This document shows, piece after piece, positions 55,948-64,000 of a stretch of DNA of 64,000 bases. Source of the stretch: Leishmania infantum JPCM5 (Eukaryota > Euglenozoa > Kinetoplastea > Trypanosomatida > Trypanosomatidae); contig NC_009408.2 in the NCBI RefSeq assembly GCF_000002875.2, forward strand, positions 578,501-642,500. Reading direction: 5' to 3'. Position 1 is the stretch's first letter, and each line of letters begins with the position of its first letter. Below the pieces are notes generated by a model. That model was not told the origin of the DNA, made no database searches, and saw only the letters and a program-made list of their open reading frames with translations. Made by a program: the position numbers and the translations under genes.

Positions 55948-57230
55948 AAAGGGAGGGAGGGGGGCCCCGGGATGACAGCGAGGCACCTAGTGTGACCCCT
56001 CGACCAACCCCCCTGCCGGCCCACTGTCGCCGTGCTCGCTTTCCGCACGCCTCATGGAGGAGCGGATGCCGCCATCACGAGGGCGGCAGGTGGCGTGAGC
56101 GCCGTCATCTGCCTCTCCTTTGGCCGCCTCCGCACCTCCGGCCGCCACCACCGCCACTGGGGCCGCGCTCCCCGTGTGCCACTTCACTTGCGCTGATGAT
56201 GGCTGACCCCACCCTGTCGTGGAGGGTGAAACCGGGAGCGCGGCTCGGTATCGACAGACGGTCGCCCCCGCCGCTTCTTTCCATCCTAGCCGAAGCCGGC
56301 CAAGATGTCGCCAACCCTGAGTGGCCGCTGCAGGAGCAGCGCGTCTGCCAAGGCAGCATTTCAGACAACAGAGCGTGCCACGGTGACTCGGAAGCAGCGA
56401 CGACCGAGTGCGCTGAACAACGAGACCATGTGAGCGAGTGGGGTGGTTTCGGGGGCAGAGGGGAGGGCGTAAGGGAGTGGAGGGCGGTGCGGTGTGCTTC
56501 TCCTCCAGTGTGTGTACGTCGCAGCCAGCCCAGGCCGTGGGTCCTTTGGACCGACACCGCCGGCCCTCGTATCACACTTCTCTCTTTCTTCCTCCTCCTG
56601 GTTTCTATCTCGGTTGCGTGCACACAGCTCCAGAGGCAAAAGAGAAACGAATGGGATGGTTGAGTGCCGAAGCCGTCGACATCTCGCGGCGCGTCCTTCC
56701 CCGCTGTGCGCGTGTGATTTGCTCGTGTCTCCTACCTAACCCCGACCCTCTCGTCTCTCTCGACACGTGGGGCATACGGGATGATGCCACGTGTGGGTGT
56801 CTGTGTGCCGATGCAGGTTTCTCTATGGGAGAGCTACCACTCCCCTTTCCCCGCACAACAGCTAACCTACACACACGGCCGGGCTACGTCGATCTCCTCT
56901 CCCTACTGCGCCTCTCGTCGTTTACGCCTTCCAACACATACACCTACATATGTATATGCACATCCTTTTCCACGCCTTACCTGCCCACCCACTCACGACA
57001 CACCCCACGCCACGCCACGATACGCCTCTCCTTCCCTCTTCTCATCGCGGGCCCTTACACAGTCTAGAGGAAAAAAGAAAGCCGCACCACCAAGCAACCA
57101 TCTCACAGAGTAGTATCGCCCCCACCTGCACACTGCGTCTGCCTGCCGTCTTTCACCCCTGCCCATACATACACATCTACCGAAGAACGCGACACACACA
57201 CACATAAATACAAAGGACTCTTCTCCGAGA
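55948..57230 (+). other. Region between pseudogene and SDH flavoprotein gene
   Basis: No supported gene. 56210-56440 still has mixed, coding-like composition and may be more of the same relic. From 56480 the DNA is ordinary leader-type sequence with C/T tracts (56580-56605, 57020-57045) and a short CA tract at 57191-57204, 27 bp before the SDH start. Confidence 0.5.
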
Positions 57231-59054
57231 ATGCTGCGCCGCACCTTTACGCGTCTTGCCCTTAGCCGCGCCTACCCGGTCATCGACCACACGTACGACT
57301 GCGTCGTCGTGGGCGCCGGTGGCTCTGGTCTCCGCGCGGCCATGGGTGTGGCGGCCTCTGGCTACGATGTGGCGTGCATCTCGAAGCTGTACCCGTCTCG
57401 CTCGCACACGATAGCGGCACAGGGTGGCATTAACGCTGCTCTCGCCAACTGCGAGGAGGATGACTGGCGCTGGCATGTGTACGACACAGTAAAAGGCTCG
57501 GACTGGCTCGGTGACCAGGATGCAATCCAGTACATGTGCCAGGAGGCCCCGTGCGTTGTGTCGGAGCTGGAAAGCATGGGTCTGCCCTTCCTGCGCACAA
57601 AGGACGGCTTCATCTACCAGCGCGCCTTTGGTGGTCAGTCGATCCACTACGGTGGCAAGCAGGCGCGCCGTACCTGTGCGGCGTCGGACCGCACGGGCCA
57701 CGCCATGCTTCACACCCTGTACGGCCAGTCCTTCCAATACGGCGTGAACTTCTACAACGAATACTACTGCCTTGATCTAATCATGGAGGATGGCTGCTGC
57801 CGCGGTGTGATGGCCATGAGCATCGACGATGGTACGATCCACCGCTTCAAATCGAAGTACACAGTGCTCTGCACGGGTGGCTACGGCCGCGTGTACTTCA
57901 CGACGACAAGCGCGAAGAGCTGCACGGGCGACGGCACGGCCATGGTGGCGCGCGCCGGCCTGCCGGCGGAGGACATGGAGTTTGTGCAATTCCATCCCAC
58001 CGGTATCTACGGCCCTGGCGTGCTCATCACTGAGGGCGCGCGCGGCGAGGGTGGCTACCTTGTGAACAGCGAGGGTGAGCGCTTCATGGAGCGCTACGCC
58101 CCCAAGGCGAAGGATCTGGCGTCGCGCGATGTCGTGTCCCGGGCCATTACGATGGAGATTCTGGCGGGGCGCGGCTGCGGCCCCAAGAAGGACCACGTGA
58201 TGCTGCAGCTACACCACCTCGACCCTGCCACTCTGCATAAGAAGCTGCCGGGCATCTCAGAGAGCGCTCACATCTTCGCCGGCGTTGACGTGACCAAGGA
58301 GCCGATTCCGATTGTGCCAACGGTGCACTACTCAATGGGCGGCGTGCCGACACTGTGGACGGGCGAGGTGATTAGCCCGCGCAACGGTGACGACAACGCG
58401 ATCGTGCCCGGCCTGCTCGCAGCTGGTGAGTGCGCCTGCGCTAGCGTGCACGGCGCCAACCGCCTCGGCGCGAACTCGCTGCTGGACATTGTCGTGTTCG
58501 GCAAGTCGTGCGCCAACACGGTCATCTTTAATCTGACGAAGGAGGGCCGCAAGCAGCCCGAGCTGCGCGCCGACGCCGGCGAGGCCTCGATCGCCGATCT
58601 GGACCGCATCCTCAATAACAAGGGCGACATTCCCATCGCCCGTATCCGTGAGCGTATGAAGGAGACGATGGCACTCTACGCCGCCGTATTCCGCACAGAG
58701 GAGAGCATGCAAACAGGAAAAAAGATAATCGAGGAGTGCTACCGAGACTTCTCTCACGCCTTCGTGCACGACAAATCACCGGTGTGGAACAGCAACCTCA
58801 TTGAGGCGCTCGAGCTGCGTAACCTGCTGACGAACGCCATGATGACGATTAGCGGCGCTGTGGTGCGCAAGGAGAGCCGCGGTGCCCACGCACGTGACGA
58901 CTACCAAGAGCGTGACGACCACAACTGGATGAAGCACACCCTCGCATACCTGGACGACGCCAAGGGCAAGGTGCGCCTTGCGTACCGCCCGGTGCACATG
59001 GAGATGCTGACGAATGAGGTGGAGAGCATCCCGCCGGCGAAGCGAGTGTACTAG
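57231..59054 (+). CDS. SDHA: Succinate dehydrogenase flavoprotein subunit, mitochondrial
   Basis: A 607-residue protein matching SDHA end to end. A short basic amphipathic N-terminus ([15 protein letters not shown]) is a likely mitochondrial targeting signal. The FAD-binding GAGGSG lies at 28-33, and [14 protein letters not shown] carries His59, which corresponds to the covalently flavinylated histidine. Further conserved blocks are [29 protein letters not shown]-type [28 protein letters not shown] with the proton-shuttle arginine, HYSMGG and [14 protein letters not shown]. The C-terminal KHTLAY region is complete. It oxidises succinate to fumarate in complex II of the inner mitochondrial membrane, feeding electrons to ubiquinone through SDHB. 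Length is somewhat below the human precursor because the leader is short. Confidence 0.97.
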   Translation: MLRRTFTRLALSRAYPVIDHTYDCVVVGAGGSGLRAAMGVAASGYDVACISKLYPSRSHTIAAQGGINAALANCEEDDWRWHVYDTVKGSDWLGDQDAIQYMCQEAPCVVSELESMGLPFLRTKDGFIYQRAFGGQSIHYGGKQARRTCAASDRTGHAMLHTLYGQSFQYGVNFYNEYYCLDLIMEDGCCRGVMAMSIDDGTIHRFKSKYTVLCTGGYGRVYFTTTSAKSCTGDGTAMVARAGLPAEDMEFVQFHPTGIYGPGVLITEGARGEGGYLVNSEGERFMERYAPKAKDLASRDVVSRAITMEILAGRGCGPKKDHVMLQLHHLDPATLHKKLPGISESAHIFAGVDVTKEPIPIVPTVHYSMGGVPTLWTGEVISPRNGDDNAIVPGLLAAGECACASVHGANRLGANSLLDIVVFGKSCANTVIFNLTKEGRKQPELRADAGEASIADLDRILNNKGDIPIARIRERMKETMALYAAVFRTEESMQTGKKIIEECYRDFSHAFVHDKSPVWNSNLIEALELRNLLTNAMMTISGAVVRKESRGAHARDDYQERDDHNWMKHTLAYLDDAKGKVRLAYRPVHMEMLTNEVESIPPAKRVY

Positions 59055-59480
59055 TTTTGTACCTTCGTGTGCCCAACATCCCGGCTGTTGGTGACACACA
59101 AGCGGCAGAGGAGCGGGTGTCATTCACGACGCTCCTTTTTCTTGTTGGCTCACCTGCAAAGCGCGCCGACCCTCACGGACACACGCGGGCCCGGTCACGT
59201 GCACGCGCGCATACGCGCGAGCTGCCAACGTATAGCTAGCTAGTTGCTTTCTCTTTTCTGTTTAAACGGCCTACGACTTTTGTGTTACCCTGTGGGATGT
59301 ATGCCAACGTGATGCTCTCGATTCTTTGTCCACACCCTAGCAACTGTGAAAGTATACAAGGACTTCTGCACCTCATGGCACACGCTTGCCGTTGCGAGGG
59401 GGTGATGTGGGTGTGGGTGTGGGTGAGACGGCCAGCGCCCCGTCAACCTGTGTTTCTGCCCCCCCCCCCCCCCCCCCCCG
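59055..59480 (+). other. Proximal 3' region of the SDH flavoprotein gene, ending in poly-C
   Basis: No gene. Contains tagctagctag near 59234 and a run of 21 C bases at 59459-59479. Confidence 0.65.
59459..59479 (+). repeat. C21 homopolymer
   Basis: Twenty-one consecutive C residues. It marks an abrupt change from TG-rich 3' UTR sequence to the mixed-composition block that follows. Confidence 0.92.
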
Positions 59481-61200
59481 TGCTTCAAGATCTCCGGGGG
59501 TGGTGGTGGTGACGCGAGAAGTCAGAGGTCGCTCGCACGCTGCTGGGCCTTGTACGGACTGGGCAAGTGGCCGCTGTCGATGAAAACGCGTCATGCCGTC
59601 TCCTGAGGGCCCAGGGACAGGGCCGCGATGTGTACGCTCTCATGATCCGAAAACTCACCCCCTCCTTGCCTGCATGGCCTCTGGCGTCTATCCTGTCCTC
59701 TGCTCGCACAGCGTGGCAGCTGCAATGCACTCTCTCCTCCCCTCTCTTCCTGCAGACGATGCGCCAGCTCAACGGAACGAGTGTTTCGGCTCATCGCTTC
59801 ACCAGTCACCACCCCGACAGAGACCGCCACCGTTGTCAAGCATGTTGGGTGCACCGAGTCCGGCAGCAGGCGAATTCAGACGCCGTCTTGCACAGCTTCG
59901 GGGGTGAAGGGCGGACTAGGCAGCAGAGGCACTAACGGGCCGAGGATCCTGGCAGCCCTCTCCGCGCCGAGGGGCAGCACCATCCGCGAGAACCCTCAAA
60001 GAGCTCTGAAGGCAGGGCTGCCCGTCGAGTGGCTGATAGAGGGACAAGACAATGAGATGCTCACAGGGGTGGAAGCTTGCCACGCGGGAAGACGACACGC
60101 CACGGGGCTGCCTTTTCCTCTGCCAGAGTGCACGCCAATGCAGCTGTGTTGCGCGTGCAGTCGACTGACCACGCTCACGGACGACCTGACCGGAGGAGGG
60201 CTGTACCGTCAAGTCAGCACTGCGGAGAGAAGCGACTGCTGCATACCCCTGCACACGCGACATCGCTGGCCAGCCGGTATCCCCGCATGGGGGTCGACTC
60301 GCAGCAAGGCACGGCAGCGTACTTTTGGCTTCGCCTCCGTCCGTCATCGTGGGGGCCGGACGTACGCAAGGCCTTCTCGAGGATGGCGGCACAGCGGCTT
60401 CTGACCTTCGTCAGGTGCATGGCGCAACAACGCCTCGGCGCTGACTGCGAGGGCTTCTCATGTTGATCTATGTGTTCGCAGACGCATCAGATGAAGCGGT
60501 ACGACGGCCCCCAAGACCGCACCCATGCCGCTTGCGCCCCGGTCTTCCACAGGGACACAGCGAAAGGCGGTCTGGGGAGGCGAGGCTTCCGTGCACGGCT
60601 ACGTGGACTCTTCCGTAACTGCAAAACCGAGCAGACGCCTCCACAAAGGGCAGGGGCCCATCTCCCCCCTTTCCTTATCACGGGCGGCCGGCTTGACACC
60701 GAGGAGAACGTCCCGCTGGAGGGATCCGAGGCAACTCATCGCTGAGCGTCGCGAGGAGGACCTGAAAAGCGTCGATCAATCGTGTCCCGCTACGCAACGA
60801 TGCATAGCGCGCTGATACCTCCTGTCGCTGTATGCTGATCGGGGGCAACCCATGAACACCGAGGAATCGCCGGAATGGTCAGCAGCGCACGGCAGGATGG
60901 CACCAGTTGATGGGCAGCGAGATTCCATACCGGGCGCCACACGTGCCCGGTGGGTCTGACCTACAGAGGAGGTTCAGGGCCAATCACCTCGTCAGGCCCT
61001 CTTAGCCGCATCCAACGAAGAGCTGCTGCAGATGGCGCGCGGCCCCACAACTTTCGTGGGCGAGAAATGTGAGTGGCACGACAACCCCAGACGTCTGCAA
61101 AATTCAGTGAAATCGGTTGCGATGTTGAAGCCCGCGCTTCACAGGCGGCAACACACATAAGCAGACATTTAGACAGCTTGGTTGCCGTGATCATGTGCAT
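59481..61200 (+). other. Mixed-composition block, possibly degraded coding or retroposon DNA
   Basis: This 1.7-kb block lacks the C/T and CA/TG tracts found in all other spacers of the window and is evenly GC-rich. Several overlapping frames of 90-207 residues exist in different phases (for example 59781-60404 and 60525-60815), each with passages of fairly protein-like composition, but no single long frame and no motif I can assign. Short phrases such as GPDVRKAFSRM (near 60360) faintly recall reverse-transcriptase or recombinase proteins; that is too weak to call. I found no Pr77-type signature like the one at 38101. Confidence 0.35.
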
Positions 61201-63407
61201 ATGATGCGCACGACGAGAAGGGGCACAGCCGACACCCTGTCTCCGGAAACTTCCGTCTGTAGGCGTGAAAAGAGCGAACCTTCGCTATCAGACTCAGGGG
61301 GTTCTTCACTACCACGCAGCTGTGCCTGGCCTCGGCACTCGGGCTAGAACGCACGGATGTGCTGAACATGGAGAGGGGTGGGCTCGTGGCCGCATTGCCA
61401 CAGCAGAAATAAGTGTGCCGAACGAGACGTGGATAAGCGGAATGCGTGAGAGTACGCCGGGGAGGGCGCGGACGAGCCGTTGGGCGTTGCACAGCCAGCC
61501 GAGAACGCATGTGCTTCCTCTCTCTCCACCCGCTCCTCCATGCCTAGCCGAGGAGCGACACCAACAACAAAATACAACACGAAACCAAAAGGGCAAAGAG
61601 AAATGCACCAGCAAACGCGAAGCCCCAACATGCACGCCTGCACACACGGCCCACATGTCTCACTCACTCCCTCTTTTTCCAGACCCTCCTGCTTCCTCGT
61701 CTCACTGAGGCCGTTTGTCAGCCTTTCGCCGGCCTTTGCCTCCTTCATTTCAAAGGCGGCCTCTCTACTTACGCCTTTTTAGGCGGCTCTCATGAATGAC
61801 TCTGTGGGCGTGTTCGTATGTGTGCGAAAGAGGGAAGGCAACGAGGAAAGATGCGGCTAAGAATGGAGGGGGAATGGGGCGGCGGACCGTGAGGACAGCT
61901 GTGCGTGTTCTAACGCACGCATGCCACATACATCTCTCGCCTCCCTGCACGCACAGGGACACAGACACTTTACGCTTGCTGACGCATGTGAACAATCGAA
62001 CTTGAAAATGAGACAGCTTCGTCGTGTACATCCGATGCAGATGTCACCTGTGCTTCTGAAACAGATGCGGCATTGTGGTGGAGGCACCAACAACATCGCC
62101 CAACAAGATCAGTGCACACATGCATGCATGCACGCACATCATCTCTCTCATTCGGTGTGCACGTTTGTGCGCATGTGTGCTGGACCCTTCTCTTTTTACT
62201 TCCAAAGAAAGTGGTGTGTCTGTGTGTGTGTGTGTGTAGTGGCCCGAGTTGTTGCGGAGACGCAGCAGCGAGACAAGCAGTCCACCTACCTGGATGCTCG
62301 TTATTGTGTGCGATGGAGTACTTCTCTCCACAAAGAAAGGCAGATATATATATATATATGCTTGTGCGTATTGTGCATGTACACGCCCCTCCTCTCTCCC
62401 TCATACCTTGCCTCTGCTGATCTCACCCTGACGCTATGCTTCTCCTTGGTCTCTCTCTTCTGCTGATTACGTACACATCTCTATCCACGCCATCCCATAT
62501 CGCCCATCATACGCACGGACATGAACACGCGCAGCAGCTCTTTTCTGTGTTTGCGTACCTGTTCATCTTTCATTTCTCCCCCTTCGTTTCTTCCTTATTC
62601 GTAGCGGTGCGTCTTCCTCTGTCGCTTCTTCGCTCCCTCCCCCATCTTCCCTTCACGTGCACCTCTCTTAGCATATTGTGTGATGGTGTGCGTGCGTGTG
62701 TGGGGCGTGTACTCGACTTTGTTTCTCTTGCCTGTTCCTCAACCCCTTGCGCAATCTCCTTCATCAGTGTACCGCCGCGCATATTTTATTGTTTCGCTGT
62801 TTTTCGGCGCGGCCCACCCCCCGAGCCCCCGCTTCTTCGGCTGCTTGTGTGTCTCGCACCCTTCTTTCAACCCTTCTCCCTCTTTCTCCCTTGCTAACCA
62901 GGGTGGTGCTGCCGCGCTCTCCCCGAGCGACACCCCTCTCCTCCCCTAGCTGACACGCCGAGAAGAGAGAGGTGACTGACACACACACACACACACACAG
63001 ACACAGCCACAAGCACACAGGGGTGCTTGGAAAGATACGCCGACAGCCACACATCTTCCCTTTAGAATCCAGGAACAGCCAACGGTTGCACGTCTTTGAT
63101 TACCGCATTTTCTATTCCAGCCGAGTGCCTTCCACACCCCCTCTCTTTCCTCTTTCTCTCGGCGCCTCCTAGTCCTTCCCCCTTCCCCTTGCTTGTGGCT
63201 TCGGTGGGCGACTGTATCCCAGAGGCATCACAGGAGCGAACCAGCCACCGCCACCGTTTCCTCATCTCTCTTTCTCCTCCTTTGAGCAGAGCGAGGGGAA
63301 AAGAGGCGGGGGTAGTGCATAACTAAGGTTTATCTTAACTTTATCCCTCCCTCATTCTCTCTCGCTTTCGTCCAGCATCCACCATCCCCACTGCGGAAGG
63401 GGTCACT
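61201..63407 (+). other. Intergenic region upstream of the fatty acyl-CoA reductase gene
   Basis: No supported gene. (TG)n tract at 62221-62238, TA tract at 62343-62359, very C/T-rich stretches at 62560-62660 and 62860-62945, (CA)n tract at 62980-62999, and further C/T-rich sequence at 63130-63200 and 63340-63372 that probably directs trans-splicing of the next mRNA. Confidence 0.6.
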
Positions 63408-64000
63408 ATGTCTCTCGACATCCGCGCCGGTTTTTCCAACCGCACGGTGTTCGTCACTGGCGGTACAGGCCTTGTGGGAAAGGTGCTGTTGTACAAGATT
63501 CTCAAGGAGTTCCCTGATGTGAAGCGCGTCTACCTACTCATGCGCGGCAAACGCTCTCGCCGGCTGAAGAAGTACCTGAACGCGCAGGAGCGGCTAGACC
63601 TCGAGGTGCTCGGATCCCCCTGCTTTGAGCCGCTACGTCAGCAATTCGGCGACGTCAAGTGGCAGGAGCTGTGCCAGAAGGTGAAGGCGATCCAGGGTGA
63701 CATCACCCTCGACCACGTCGGCCTCTCTGAGGAGGACCGCGCGACACTGGCGAACGAGGTGAATTTCATCGTTCACCTCGCCGCAACCGTCAACTTTAAT
63801 GAACGGCTGGATCTGGCGTTGCAGATGAACACGTTGGGTGGGTTGCGTGTGCTGGCACTGGCGAAGACGTGCCGCCACCTCCAGGCAATGGTGCATGTCT
63901 CGACGTGCTACGTCAACTACCGTCGCAAGGGCCGCCACTTTGTGAACGAGGAGCGCCTCTACCCGCTGGGATTCGATCCAGAAGAGATGTGCAAGCGCGT
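63408..64000 (+). CDS. FAR: Fatty acyl-CoA reductase, 5' part (runs off the window)
   Basis: The frame is open from ATG 63408 to the window end, giving 197 complete codons. It starts MSLDIRAGFSNRTVFVTGG and has the Rossmann NAD(P)H motif TGGTGLVG at about 18-25, KRVYLLMRGK, GDITLDHVGLSEEDR, then NFIVHLAATVNFNE and HVSTCYVNYRRK, which contains the family Tyr-x-x-x-x-x-Lys catalytic area. These blocks, in this order, match FAR enzymes that reduce fatty acyl-CoA to fatty alcohol. In trypanosomatids the alcohols feed ether-lipid synthesis, linked to the glycosome. The C-terminal half, including any sterile domain, lies beyond the window. Confidence 0.9.
   Translation, partial: MSLDIRAGFSNRTVFVTGGTGLVGKVLLYKILKEFPDVKRVYLLMRGKRSRRLKKYLNAQERLDLEVLGSPCFEPLRQQFGDVKWQELCQKVKAIQGDITLDHVGLSEEDRATLANEVNFIVHLAATVNFNERLDLALQMNTLGGLRVLALAKTCRHLQAMVHVSTCYVNYRRKGRHFVNEERLYPLGFDPEEMCKR

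Noticed and set aside
59781..60466. Reverse transcriptase or tyrosine recombinase in the block after SDH flavoprotein
   Set aside because: Single short phrases resemble such proteins, but neither the catalytic Asp pair of a reverse transcriptase nor the Arg-His-Arg-Tyr set of a recombinase can be placed in order.
1..64000. tRNA, rRNA, snoRNA clusters and CRISPR arrays
   Set aside because: I saw no tRNA-like T-arm/anticodon arrangement, rRNA segments or spacer-repeat arrays; small RNAs cannot be excluded by eye.

Overview
This window is a stretch of a trypanosomatid nuclear chromosome, almost certainly Leishmania or a close relative (subfamily Leishmaniinae). All genes recognised here lie on the + strand, one after another, without introns. 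They are separated by pyrimidine-rich spacers full of CA/TG and T tracts, as expected of a polycistronic unit whose mRNAs are made by trans-splicing and polyadenylation. Codon use is GC-rich, and the proteins carry the long Ala/Ser/Gly-rich insertions typical of Leishmania. From memory, the gene order TCTP pair ... SDH flavoprotein recalls chromosome 24 of Leishmania; I could not check this.

Layout. 0-3 kb: two tandem TCTP genes with identical coding sequence but different downstream 3' regions. 4-16 kb: a MUS81-type ERCC4 nuclease followed by a very large BLM/Sgs1-type RecQ helicase. 16-23 kb: AP-3 sigma adaptin, a large protein of unknown function, and a leucine-rich-repeat/EF-hand-like protein. 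23.3-24.4 kb: a striking AT-rich minisatellite of 56 perfect-length 20-bp units. 24.4-45.2 kb: a gene-poor domain holding one gene, a two-RRM RNA-binding protein with a Q-rich tail. It has about 9 kb of non-coding DNA on each side, including a dense cluster of T8-T12 tracts upstream and a SIDER/DIRE-type retroposon remnant with a Pr77-like 5' signature downstream. 45-54 kb: UBAC2-like rhomboid/UBA membrane protein, RUN-domain-like protein, a 64-residue microprotein, RBX1 RING protein, and a FAXC/metaxin-type GST-fold protein. 55.3-55.95 kb: a probable pseudogene. 57-59 kb: mitochondrial succinate dehydrogenase flavoprotein. 59.5-61.2 kb: unusual non-coding sequence that may be degraded coding DNA. 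63.4 kb to the end: the 5' part of a fatty acyl-CoA reductase gene that runs off the window.

The genes do not form one pathway. Functional pairs that stand out are MUS81 next to RecQ (two alternative ways of removing recombination intermediates) and two ubiquitin-linked proteins (UBAC2-like, RBX1). Because transcription initiation is rarely gene-specific in these organisms, regulation should lie mainly in the UTRs. The most interesting sequences are therefore the non-coding ones: the two TCTP 3' regions, and the T-tract cluster, retroposon and G-rich purine tract around the RNA-binding protein gene.
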